From the NCBI RefSeq assembly GCF_963662755.1, contig NZ_OY759725.1:310001-374000 (forward strand): 64,000 nt of DNA, written 5' to 3'. Source of the stretch: an uncultured Sulfurimonas sp. (lineage in GTDB: Bacteria > Campylobacterota > Campylobacteria > Campylobacterales > Sulfurimonadaceae). A program made the translations under genes and the position numbers. The notes under the pieces are model-generated. The model was given only the letters and a program-made list of their open reading frames with translations. It did not search any database and had not been told where the DNA came from. Shown piece by piece: positions 52,889 through 61,162 of the stretch. Position 1 is the stretch's first letter; each line of letters starts with the position of its first letter.

Positions 52889-54997
52889 ATGGTAGAAACA
52901 ATTTTAAAAAGAGATGGTACACAAGCAGAATTTTTATCTTTCAAGATTGAAGATGCTATCAAAAAAGCTTTTAAAAGTGAACATATAACTTATGACAGTT
53001 CTATATTTTTCAACGTTCTTGATAGACTAAAAAGTAAAAGAGTTGTTGCTGTTGAAGACATTCAAGATGCTATAGAAAAAGAGCTTTATAAAGGTAGATA
53101 TTTTGATGTTATGCGTTCATTCATTTTATATAGACATATGCACAAAATGCAGCGTGATGCTCTACTGGATGAAGATACAACATATATAAATTCAACTCAA
53201 ACTATAGAAGAGTATATCAACAAAAGTGACTGGAGAATCAAAGCAAACTCTAACACAGGTTACTCAAATGCTGGTCTTGTAAATAATACAGCGGGAAAAG
53301 TTATAGCAAATTATTGGCTAGATAAAATCTACTCTAAAGAAGAAGGATATGCTCATAGAAATGGAGATTATCATATCCATGACTTAGATTGTTTAACTGG
53401 TTATTGCGCTGGTTGGAGTCTTCGTGTACTTCTAGATGAAGGCTTCAATGGAGTTCGCGGTCGTGTAGAGAGTGATGCTCCTAAACATTTTCGTGAAGCA
53501 CTTGGACAAATGGCAAACTTTTTAGGCATCTTACAAAGTGAGTGGGCTGGTGCTCAAGCATTTTCATCGTTTGATACTTACTTAGCGCCGTATGTATTTC
53601 GTGATAAACTTCCATATAAAGAGATAAAAAAAGCAGTTAGAAGTTTTATATATAACTTAAATGTTCCAGCTCGTTGGGGGCAATCTCCTTTTACAAATGT
53701 AACTATAGACTGGACAGTTCCAGATGACTTAAAAGATCAAACTCCAACTTCAAAACAGTTGCATCTATTTAAAAATCTTTTAGATAGTGAGCTTGAAGCT
53801 GAAGCAAAAAAAAGAGGTTGTAATGCTCTTGATGAAATGACATACAAGTATTTTCAACCTGAGATGAACCAGATAAACAAAGCTTACTATGAAGTTATGA
53901 CTGAGGGAGATAAAACTGGGCAACCATTTACATTCCCTATTCCTACTGTTAACATCACAGAAGATTTTGATTGGTATGGAGAAAACACAGATATTTTATT
54001 TGAAAATACAGCTAAAATAGGCTCTTCTTACTTTCAAAACTTTATAGGTTCTCAGTACAAAAGAGATACTAATGGTAACTTAGTAGAAAATGAAGAGGCT
54101 TATAAACCAGGTCATGTTAGAAGTATGTGTTGTAGATTGCAACTTGATTTAAGAGAACTTCTTAAACGTGGTGGTGGTCTTTTTGGAAGTGCTGAGATGA
54201 CAGGAAGTATTGGAGTTGTAACTCTAAATATGGCTAGACTTGGTTTCTTGTATAAAGGCGATAAAGAAGCTCTTATGCTTCGTATAGATCAACTTATGAA
54301 CTATGCAAAAAGTACTTTAGAGAAAAAGAGAGTTTTCATACAAGAGATGTATGATAGAGGGCTTTTCCCATATACTATGAGATATCTTCCAGGATTTAGA
54401 AACCATTTTTCAACTATTGGTGTAAATGGTATCAATGAGATGATAAGAAACTTTACATCAGATGCTTATGATATTAGTAGTGAAGATGGAATAGCGTTTG
54501 CAACTGAAATACTAAACCACATGAGAGATAAAATGGTTGAGTACCAAGAAGAGACAGGAAACCTTTATAATCTTGAAGCTACTCCAGCTGAGGGGACTAC
54601 ATACAGATTCGCTAAAGAAGATAAAAAAAGATATGGTGACTCAATAATCCAAGCTGGAATGGATAAAAATATTTACTATACAAACTCATCTCAAATCCCA
54701 GTTGATTTGACAAATGATCCTTTTGAAGCACTTACTCTTCAAGATGACTTACAGTGTAAATATACAGGCGGTACTGTTTTACATCTATATATGCAAGAGC
54801 AAGTTAGTTCAACTGAAGCGTGTAGAAAGTTAGTAAAAAATGTAATTTCTAACTTTAGATTGCCATACATAACAGTTACTCCTCTCTTCTCAGTATGTCC
54901 AAAGCATGGATATATTGCAGGAGAGCATGAGTATTGTCCAAAGTGTGATGAAGAATTAATTCATGAACAAGAAAACATTAAGTTAGAAATTTCGTAA
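52889..54997 (+). CDS. nrdD: Anaerobic ribonucleoside-triphosphate reductase, large part (lacks glycyl-radical segment)
   Basis: The protein has 702 residues. An ATP-cone occupies about 1-90 (ILKRDGTQAEFLSFKIEDAI). The core has HRNGDYHIHDLDCLTGYCAGWSL, CCRLQLDLRELLKRGGGLFG and GSIGVVTLNMARLGF. It ends at the zinc site CPKHGYIAGEHEYCPKCDEELI followed by a 12-residue tail and TAA. Usual NrdD proteins continue there with the radical motif RVxGYxxP. That motif is missing here and is found in the next ORF, so the enzyme must be assembled from two chains. GGGAG lies 5-6 nt before the ATG. Confidence 0.94.
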   Translation: MVETILKRDGTQAEFLSFKIEDAIKKAFKSEHITYDSSIFFNVLDRLKSKRVVAVEDIQDAIEKELYKGRYFDVMRSFILYRHMHKMQRDALLDEDTTYINSTQTIEEYINKSDWRIKANSNTGYSNAGLVNNTAGKVIANYWLDKIYSKEEGYAHRNGDYHIHDLDCLTGYCAGWSLRVLLDEGFNGVRGRVESDAPKHFREALGQMANFLGILQSEWAGAQAFSSFDTYLAPYVFRDKLPYKEIKKAVRSFIYNLNVPARWGQSPFTNVTIDWTVPDDLKDQTPTSKQLHLFKNLLDSELEAEAKKRGCNALDEMTYKYFQPEMNQINKAYYEVMTEGDKTGQPFTFPIPTVNITEDFDWYGENTDILFENTAKIGSSYFQNFIGSQYKRDTNGNLVENEEAYKPGHVRSMCCRLQLDLRELLKRGGGLFGSAEMTGSIGVVTLNMARLGFLYKGDKEALMLRIDQLMNYAKSTLEKKRVFIQEMYDRGLFPYTMRYLPGFRNHFSTIGVNGINEMIRNFTSDAYDISSEDGIAFATEILNHMRDKMVEYQEETGNLYNLEATPAEGTTYRFAKEDKKRYGDSIIQAGMDKNIYYTNSSQIPVDLTNDPFEALTLQDDLQCKYTGGTVLHLYMQEQVSSTEACRKLVKNVISNFRLPYITVTPLFSVCPKHGYIAGEHEYCPKCDEELIHEQENIKLEIS

Positions 54998-55022
54998 ACC
55001 AAAACAAAAGGAAAACACAACT

Positions 55023-55175
55023 ATGAGTAAAAATGAAGCGTTAGCATTATTAAAAGAAAAAAGACAAAAGTGTATAGTATATACAAGAGTTATGGGTTAC
55101 CACAGACCTGTTGAGAGTTTCAATGTAGGAAAAACTGGTGAACATAAACAAAGAAAGCAATTCACTGAACACTAG
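55023..55175 (+). CDS. Separate glycyl-radical subunit of class III RNR, 50 aa
   Basis: The ATG at 55023, with AAAAGGAA about 9 nt before it, opens a 50-residue ORF. It reads KCIVYTRVMGYHRPVESFNV (residues 16-35) and then GKTGEHKQ. RVMGYHRPV is the NrdD radical loop, with the glycine that NrdG makes into a radical, as in the C-terminal tail of known NrdD (RVxGYxRPVxxFNxGK). It lies 25 nt after the nrdD stop, with an in-frame TAA, a ribosome site and its own start in between, so it is not a frameshift. It overlaps nrdG by 38 nt. Too short for the usual ORF cut-off. Confidence 0.88.
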   Translation: MSKNEALALLKEKRQKCIVYTRVMGYHRPVESFNVGKTGEHKQRKQFTEH

Positions 55176-55839
55176 AGTTGTATATGATATAACAAAGTTC
55201 ACTCATGTTGATTATCCTGACCATCTAGCTTGTATAGTGTGGTTTAGCGGATGCAACATGAGATGCGACTACTGTTATAACAAAGATATTGTATTTGCCA
55301 AAAATGGAAACTACACTACAAGTGATGTTTTAGAGTTTTTAAAAACACGCGTAAATATGCTTGAAGCTGTGGTTTTATCTGGTGGAGAAGCTGCTTCACA
55401 TGATTTGGTGGAATTTTGCCAAGAGATAAAAAAGCTTGGTTTTAAAATTAAACTTGACACAAATGGCACTTATTTTAAAGAAGTAAAAAGATTACTAGAA
55501 TTAAATCTTTTAGACTTTATAGCACTTGATTATAAAGCACCAAAAGAAAAATTCACACAAATAACCCACTCAAATAAATATGATGAGTTTTCAAAAACAT
55601 TAGATTATCTTTTAGATGAATTTGAAAATTTCGAAGTAAGAACAACCCTCCATAATGACCTCTTAAATACTGATGATATAAATAAAATCATAGAGGATTT
55701 ACTCCAAAGAGGCTACAATAAAAACTACTACATACAAAGATTTCAAGATACTGGAGTATCTATCGCAAATCTAAGCGAAGCAAAGAACTCTTTTGATGAA
55801 TCTATGTTATCAAAAGATTTAAATATTGTATGGCGTTAA
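55138..55839 (+). CDS. nrdG: Anaerobic RNR activating radical SAM protein
   Basis: The protein has 233 residues. The radical SAM motif is FSGCNMRCDYCYN (CxxxCxxC), with VVLSGGEAASHD as the next family motif and KLDTNGTY in the C-terminal half. It makes the glycyl radical on NrdD. It starts with GTG at 55138 and overlaps the small glycyl-radical ORF by 38 nt. This translational coupling keeps the activase and its small substrate in step. Confidence 0.92.
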   Translation: MNINKESNSLNTRVVYDITKFTHVDYPDHLACIVWFSGCNMRCDYCYNKDIVFAKNGNYTTSDVLEFLKTRVNMLEAVVLSGGEAASHDLVEFCQEIKKLGFKIKLDTNGTYFKEVKRLLELNLLDFIALDYKAPKEKFTQITHSNKYDEFSKTLDYLLDEFENFEVRTTLHNDLLNTDDINKIIEDLLQRGYNKNYYIQRFQDTGVSIANLSEAKNSFDESMLSKDLNIVWR

Positions 55840-55907
55840 CCTATATCAACTTTTCTATATTAATTATTAGCTAAAATGAAGCATCTGAAATATTAAGGTA
55901 AATTTTT

Positions 55908-57620
55908 ATGCAGACACAAGAGATAGAACCAAAACTAAATAAACGTGAGAGATACAAGGCTAGACTTAGACCAATTGAGTACTTCAAAGAGTTTGAAAAT
56001 CTTGATTTTGACAACTTAGGAGAAGGTGACAGATTTTTTCTTCAAGATTTCGGTATATTTACTACGGACTTTTTAGAAGATGAGTTTACTATACGTCTTC
56101 GTATAGCTGGTGGAAAGCTAACTCATGAGCAGTTTTCTTATGTTGCAGATGTGGTTGAAGAGTATGACTTAACAGTTATCACAACAGCTAGAGGTGGACT
56201 TCAAATTCACGGTCCAGACGAAGAAAATGTTCTTGAAATTTGGAAAAAATTCAACGCTCACGGTCTTACAACATGGCAAAGTTTTGGCGACAACATCAGA
56301 AATATAGTAACAGATGTTTTTGATGGACGTGGAAAATACAGTGAGATAGAAGCCTATCCAATCATTAAACAAATGGATGAGTACATCATAAAAAATCCTC
56401 GTTATGTAGGGATGCTACCTCGTCGTGTTAGTATTGGAGTAAGTGGAAATAGTGCAAGTGTAACTTCATTTTTTGCAAATGATTTATACTTTGCTCTTGC
56501 AAAAAAAGATAACATATATGGCTTTAATGTTTATATGGGTGGTAAAAATACAGAGATTGCTCAGGATGCTGATATCTTCTTAAAAGAAAATGAAGTATTT
56601 GATTTTTTTAAAGCTTTTGTTGAGGCATTTTATCTTCATGGCTCTCGTTTTTCTCGCTCTAAAACACGTCTATTTTATGTTATAGAAGAGATAGGACTTC
56701 CTGCTTTAAAAGCGCATATAGAAAAAGAATATGGCAGATTATTTGAATCTAGCGGAGAACTACAACTAGATAAAAAACATTTTTCTCCAAATGAAAAACT
56801 AAAAGATGGCACTTACTCGTACTGTTATCAAACTGATTTTGCTCGTCTTAATGTAGATGAAATGAAAGAGATAGCAAAGTTTGCATCTGATAACAAAGTA
56901 GAAATAAGAATAGGTGTTGATCAAAACATATATCTTTTAGGTTTAGCAGATGCATCTACACCTTTTGCATCTCCAAAAGATAGTTCTACTATCATCGCTT
57001 GTGCTGGAAATCTATGTCCATACTCTTTTTGGAGCATCAAAAACGAAACTCAGTATTTGCCACTAACTAAAATAGCCGAGCACGGTATAACAGTTGGTTT
57101 TTCTGGATGTATAAAAGGTTGCGGAAGACATAGACATACTGACATCGGTTTAGTAGGACTCAAAACAAACAACTTTGGAGATACAGATGGAGGTGCAAGA
57201 GTTTTCATAGGTGCTGTTCATACAACAGGACAAAGTATTGGAAGAATGCTTTTTTCTATGGTTCCTCTTGTACATCTAAACGAAACGCTTAGCATTATTA
57301 TAAGCATCTATGAACAGAGTGGTTATAAAAATTTTGAAGAATTCTCAGATGCTATACTCAATAAGTTTTCCGAAGGTTTTTTAGCGCTATGGGTTTTGGC
57401 AAATATAGCTACAAAAAAAGCTCTAAAACTAGAACCAACTGGCTCAGGATTTGAATATGAGAAAAATCTTTTACAAACAAACTTCGCTGATGTTGATTTT
57501 TTAGAACCGATTGAAGAAGAGTTTTCACACGCAATTAGTGCTTTGGCTAAAAAACTCTGGACAGTAGAGGGAGAAGACCCTACTTATAAACCAAAGATAA
57601 ATAGAGTTAACTTTCGTTAA
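55908..57620 (+). CDS. Ferredoxin-type nitrite/sulfite reductase (siroheme, 4Fe-4S)
   Basis: The protein has 570 residues. Two ferredoxin-like repeats: ITTARGGLQIHGPDEENVLEIW and the second half. The cluster ligands are the Cys of IACAGNLCPYSFW and GFSGCIKGCGRH. MLPRRVSIGVSG is family-like. It reduces nitrite to ammonium or sulfite to sulfide with six electrons. The exact substrate cannot be told from sequence alone. It stands alone between nrdG and the convergent two-component genes. A hairpin (57603-57624) includes its stop codon. Confidence 0.85.
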   Translation: MQTQEIEPKLNKRERYKARLRPIEYFKEFENLDFDNLGEGDRFFLQDFGIFTTDFLEDEFTIRLRIAGGKLTHEQFSYVADVVEEYDLTVITTARGGLQIHGPDEENVLEIWKKFNAHGLTTWQSFGDNIRNIVTDVFDGRGKYSEIEAYPIIKQMDEYIIKNPRYVGMLPRRVSIGVSGNSASVTSFFANDLYFALAKKDNIYGFNVYMGGKNTEIAQDADIFLKENEVFDFFKAFVEAFYLHGSRFSRSKTRLFYVIEEIGLPALKAHIEKEYGRLFESSGELQLDKKHFSPNEKLKDGTYSYCYQTDFARLNVDEMKEIAKFASDNKVEIRIGVDQNIYLLGLADASTPFASPKDSSTIIACAGNLCPYSFWSIKNETQYLPLTKIAEHGITVGFSGCIKGCGRHRHTDIGLVGLKTNNFGDTDGGARVFIGAVHTTGQSIGRMLFSMVPLVHLNETLSIIISIYEQSGYKNFEEFSDAILNKFSEGFLALWVLANIATKKALKLEPTGSGFEYEKNLLQTNFADVDFLEPIEEEFSHAISALAKKLWTVEGEDPTYKPKINRVNFR

Positions 57621-57624
57621 CTCT
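57603..57624. terminator. Perfect hairpin at the convergent end of the nitrite/sulfite reductase gene
   Basis: AGAGTTAAC-tttc-GTTAACTCT has a 9-bp perfect stem with a 4-nt loop (GAAA on the minus strand, a stable tetraloop). The TAA of the reductase (57618-57620) is in the 3' arm. It can act for both strands, though neither has a long T tract. Confidence 0.55.
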
Positions 57625-57633
57625 AACATAAAA

Positions 57634-58308
57634 CTAAGAAAAAAACCTCAGTTTATAACCAAGTCCTTTTATATTTATGACTAAAGTTTTTGAGGTTTTT
57701 GCTCTTAAACGCCTAACAAAAGTTCTAAGCCTCTCATCGCTAACACTCTCACCCCAGATGCTCGTTTTGATAAACTCATCATTTATAATGCTATTTTCAT
57801 TTTCTACAAGTAGAGTTATAAATTTTCTTTCATTTTTAGACAGAGGTACAAATCTTGACTCTTTATAGAGTGCATGAGTAGTTTTGTTAAAACTAAAACC
57901 ATCGCACAACTCTACAATTTTACTACCAAGTTCATCCGATATAGAAGATATATACTCCAATATCTCTTCTGGATCATAAGGTTTTAAAAAATACTTTGCC
58001 ACTCCTACATCTATGGCATTAAAAAGTTTTTCTCTCTCACTAAATGCACTTAAGATAATAACAGGGACATTTGGATTTATTTTTTTAATCTCTCCAGCCA
58101 TATCAAGACCACAAAGGCGTGGCATATTTATATCTGTAATAACTATATCTGGAGAAATTTTATTGAACTTTTCTAGTCCTTCTTTACCATCTTTTGCAAC
58201 AGTAAAACTATGAAAACTATCTCCAATAGCACCTTTTAGAAGTCTTGCTATGGACTCTTCATCTTCAACAAAAAGTACACGTAAACTTTTTAGTGACTTA
58301 TCTCTCAT
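57634..58308 (-). CDS. OmpR-type response regulator
   Basis: The protein has 224 residues from ATG 58308. REC domain: LFVEDEES, phosphoacceptor Asp in VITDINMPRLCG, and KYFLKPYDPEE. The C-terminal winged helix (about 130-224) has SKNERKFITLLVEN and DERLRTFVRRLRAK. It overlaps the kinase gene by 11 nt (by 23 nt from the alternative GTG at 58320), so the pair is coupled. The target genes are not seen. Confidence 0.9.
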   Translation of the reverse strand: MRDKSLKSLRVLFVEDEESIARLLKGAIGDSFHSFTVAKDGKEGLEKFNKISPDIVITDINMPRLCGLDMAGEIKKINPNVPVIILSAFSEREKLFNAIDVGVAKYFLKPYDPEEILEYISSISDELGSKIVELCDGFSFNKTTHALYKESRFVPLSKNERKFITLLVENENSIINDEFIKTSIWGESVSDERLRTFVRRLRAKTSKTLVINIKGLGYKLRFFS

Positions 58309-59521
58309 GGCTAAACTCACTACTAATTAAAGGTATTTTTATAACAAAAATCGTTATACCTTTTTTACTTGTTGCATCTAAAAAACCATTCATTCCCTGT
58401 TCACAGATCATTTTAGACATAAAAAGACCAAGACCCGTTCCTTTACTTTGATGTTTTGTAGTAAAATATGGCTCATAAATCTTCTCAAGATTTTCTTTTG
58501 AGATGCCACCTGCATTATCTTTAATCTCTATAATCGCATAATTTTCTTCTTTTTTAGTAGTAATACTTATCTCTCTTATTAAGATGCTATTGCTGAGAAA
58601 TGCATCTTTTGCATTTTTTATAAGGTTGATGATGACTTGAGTTAGTTCATTTAAGATGCCAAGAACTTTTAAATCTTTTAAATCTGTTTTTACATTAATC
58701 ATCTGTGCATCTAGAACCTTAGATAAAAGACTCAAAGCTTCGTTTATGCTATCGCTAACATTAAATGGATGCTTCTCTTTTTGGGGGTTAAAAAAATTTG
58801 TAAAATCATCAATAGTTTCAGACATATTTTTTATAATGCTTTTACTCTCACTATAAAGTTTTGTTAATTCATCTTCTTCACTGTTTTTAGCTGCTTTTTT
58901 CATACCAAAAAGAGTAAGACTTAGCTCAGTTAGCGGTTGTCTCCATTGATGAGCTACATTTGCTAGCATCTGTCCAAGAAGTGCTTGTCTAGATTGTAAA
59001 AACATTACTCTTTGTTTCTCTTCATTTTTTGCAACTTCATCTACTACTCGTTTTTCTAAAGTTTTATTTAACTCTTCAAGCTCTTTTGTTTTGTGCCAAA
59101 CTCTAAGTTCGAGCGTTTTGTTTAACTCTTCTAGTTCTTTTTCTTTTTTTAAAAGTTCTTGTTTATAAAAAACTTCTTTAGTAACATCATAACGAATAGC
59201 TACAAATTCAGCAATGCTTTCATCTTCATTTAAAATGGGAATAATAGTAGTATTTACATAAAAAGTAGAGCCATCTTTTGCAAGATTTTTAACAGTATCT
59301 TTATAGATTTTTTTATCTAGTATAGTCTCCCAAAGATTTTTAAACTTTGAAGCATCTACATCAGGATGACGCACTATATTGTGGTTTTTGCCGATAAGCT
59401 CATCTTTTGTATAACCAGATATTTTACAAAACTCATCATTTACAAAAGTAATGATGCCATCAACATCTGTTCTTGAAATTATATTGCTTTTTTCTATGGC
59501 TTCTTTGTACTGTTTTAACAT
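58298..59521 (-). CDS. PAS-domain sensor histidine kinase
   Basis: The protein has 407 residues with no membrane span. PAS domain (about 1-120, SRTDVDGIITFVNDEFCKISGYTKDELIGKNHNIVRH). Coiled coil (about 122-165, KELEELNKTLELRV repeated twice). The phosphoacceptor His is in ANVAHQWRQPLTELSL. ATPase domain with NLIKNAKDAF, KDNAGGI and GTGLGLFMSK. It is a cytoplasmic sensor. It overlaps the response regulator gene. Confidence 0.92.
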   Translation of the reverse strand: MLKQYKEAIEKSNIISRTDVDGIITFVNDEFCKISGYTKDELIGKNHNIVRHPDVDASKFKNLWETILDKKIYKDTVKNLAKDGSTFYVNTTIIPILNEDESIAEFVAIRYDVTKEVFYKQELLKKEKELEELNKTLELRVWHKTKELEELNKTLEKRVVDEVAKNEEKQRVMFLQSRQALLGQMLANVAHQWRQPLTELSLTLFGMKKAAKNSEEDELTKLYSESKSIIKNMSETIDDFTNFFNPQKEKHPFNVSDSINEALSLLSKVLDAQMINVKTDLKDLKVLGILNELTQVIINLIKNAKDAFLSNSILIREISITTKKEENYAIIEIKDNAGGISKENLEKIYEPYFTTKHQSKGTGLGLFMSKMICEQGMNGFLDATSKKGITIFVIKIPLISSEFSHER

Positions 59522-59579
59522 AGCATGATTATAGCACAGCAGTATTGATATTTCTCATAGATAAATGATATACTAATTT

Positions 59580-60863
59580 ATGATTAATATCTCTAGCAAC
59601 AAACAACTCGATATTATTTTACCAAACATGAATAAAGCTTTAAAAGAAGTTTTGCGTAGTGCATCTCCAAAACAGCTTGAACTCATAACCAAAAGTAAAG
59701 ACTTAAAATCTATTTTAAATTCGCTCTTAAAAGAGAGTTCTCAAAACTCAGCAAACAACAAGGCACTTTTGCAACTTTTAAAAGAAAACCCTACACTTAA
59801 AAATCTTGCAAATCCATCTACTACCATCAAAGATTTACTTAATTCTCTAAATCAAGATACACAAAGTAAAGCAACCCTTCCAATAGAAAAAGTTTTAAAA
59901 GAATTTTTAGTTGACATAAAACAACTAAGTGAGAGTGCTTTAAAAAACAAGATAACAAACTCAGGAGTCTTTCTAGAATCAAAACTAAAAAATGCACAAA
60001 ACCCACAGTTAGAACTAAGAGATGCACTAAAAACTCTACAAACCATAGTAGAGAAAAGTTCAATTTTTCCTGTAAAATTTTTAAATAAAAACATTCAAGA
60101 ACTATTAACGAATACAATACTAAAGGGTGCATCTAACACAGCTTTAATTCAAGCTCAAACAGATACAACTCAAGAACTAACAAAACTTGCAAATAGTGTT
60201 GATAAAATCATAAAAACTTTACAAACTAACCTTAAAGAAAATGTTGTAAACAAAAGTGATTCTCTTTTTTCAAAAGAGATGCAAAGCACTTTAAACAAGT
60301 TGAGTACGCTAAACACTCCACAAAACTTATCTTCACACCAAAATATAAAAGAGATAATCGCAAATGATTTAAAATCTCTTCTTTTGCAAACTTCTCAAGA
60401 GATAACAAAATCATCTCATCCAAACCAAACAGAAATACTAAAAAATATAGATAAACTTTCTTTGCAGATAGATTATTATCAACTTATGTCGCATCTATCT
60501 AACTCATCATCTTTGTATCTTCCATTTTCATGGGATGCACTCCAAGAAGGCAATATTAAGTTAAAAAAAGGCGAAGAAGATAAGTTTTACTGCGATATAG
60601 AGTTAAAACTAAAAGAGTATGGAGAGTTAAATCTTAAACTTGTTTTATACGAAAAAAATCAACTAAATATACAAATTCACTCAGACAACCAAGAGCTTAA
60701 AAATCTCATAAAAGAAAATATCCCTTCACTTCGCTCATCACTTATAGAGCTAAACATCACTCCAAGAGAGATTCGTTTACTAGATGCAAGTAAGAAAGGT
60801 CCAACATCTTCTTATGAAACTATAAAAGATAATATAAATATTGGTTTTGAGGTAAAAGCATGA
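59580..60863 (+). CDS. FliK-like hook-length control protein
   Basis: The protein has 427 residues. The first two-thirds is rich in Lys, Leu, Asn, Ser and Thr, low in complexity and with coiled-coil tendency. The C-terminal part (about 310-410) has IELKLKEYGELNLKLVLYEKNQLNIQIHSDNQELKNLIKENIPSLRSSLIE, matching the pattern of the Flg_hook (FliK C-terminal) domain. In FliK it measures the hook and switches export at FlhB. The FlhX gene, which overlaps it by 4 nt, supports the call. Similarity is weak, so FliK homology is an inference. Confidence 0.6.
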   Translation: MINISSNKQLDIILPNMNKALKEVLRSASPKQLELITKSKDLKSILNSLLKESSQNSANNKALLQLLKENPTLKNLANPSTTIKDLLNSLNQDTQSKATLPIEKVLKEFLVDIKQLSESALKNKITNSGVFLESKLKNAQNPQLELRDALKTLQTIVEKSSIFPVKFLNKNIQELLTNTILKGASNTALIQAQTDTTQELTKLANSVDKIIKTLQTNLKENVVNKSDSLFSKEMQSTLNKLSTLNTPQNLSSHQNIKEIIANDLKSLLLQTSQEITKSSHPNQTEILKNIDKLSLQIDYYQLMSHLSNSSSLYLPFSWDALQEGNIKLKKGEEDKFYCDIELKLKEYGELNLKLVLYEKNQLNIQIHSDNQELKNLIKENIPSLRSSLIELNITPREIRLLDASKKGPTSSYETIKDNINIGFEVKA

Positions 60864-61111
60864 AAAAAGCCGCTGCACTAAGATATAACTCTGAAAAAGA
60901 ATCTGCTCCTCGCATAGTTGCAAAAGGTCAAGGTCAGAGTGCCCAAAACATTATAAAAATAGCTCAACTTCATAATTTACCAATAAAAAAAGATGAAGAT
61001 TTAATGGAGCTACTATCTAAAGTTGAACTAGATAAAGAAGTTCCTGCTGCTTTGTATAAAGCCGTCGCTGAAGTGTTTAGTTTTATCTATAAAACAACCA
61101 ATAAAAACTGA
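60860..61111 (+). CDS. flhX: FlhX (stand-alone FlhB C-terminal-like protein)
   Basis: The protein has 83 residues: KKAAALRYNSEKESAPRIVAKGQGQSAQNIIKIAQLHNLPIKKDEDLMELLSKVELDKEVPAALYKAVAEVFSFIY, the pattern of the FlhB/YscU cytoplasmic tail after the autocleavage site. Known as FlhX in Campylobacterota, where it can replace the cleaved FlhB C-terminus. It overlaps the FliK-like gene by 4 nt (ATGA). Confidence 0.88.
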   Translation: MKKAAALRYNSEKESAPRIVAKGQGQSAQNIIKIAQLHNLPIKKDEDLMELLSKVELDKEVPAALYKAVAEVFSFIYKTTNKN

Positions 61112-61162
61112 TTTATTATATTTTTTTGATACAATTTCATATAAATCCAGAAGAAGCTGTTG

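Noticed and set aside
54997..55025. Split of nrdD caused by a sequencing frameshift.
   Set aside because: There is a stop, a 25-nt gap with a ribosome site, and a new ATG; no single-base change joins the two frames into one sensible protein.
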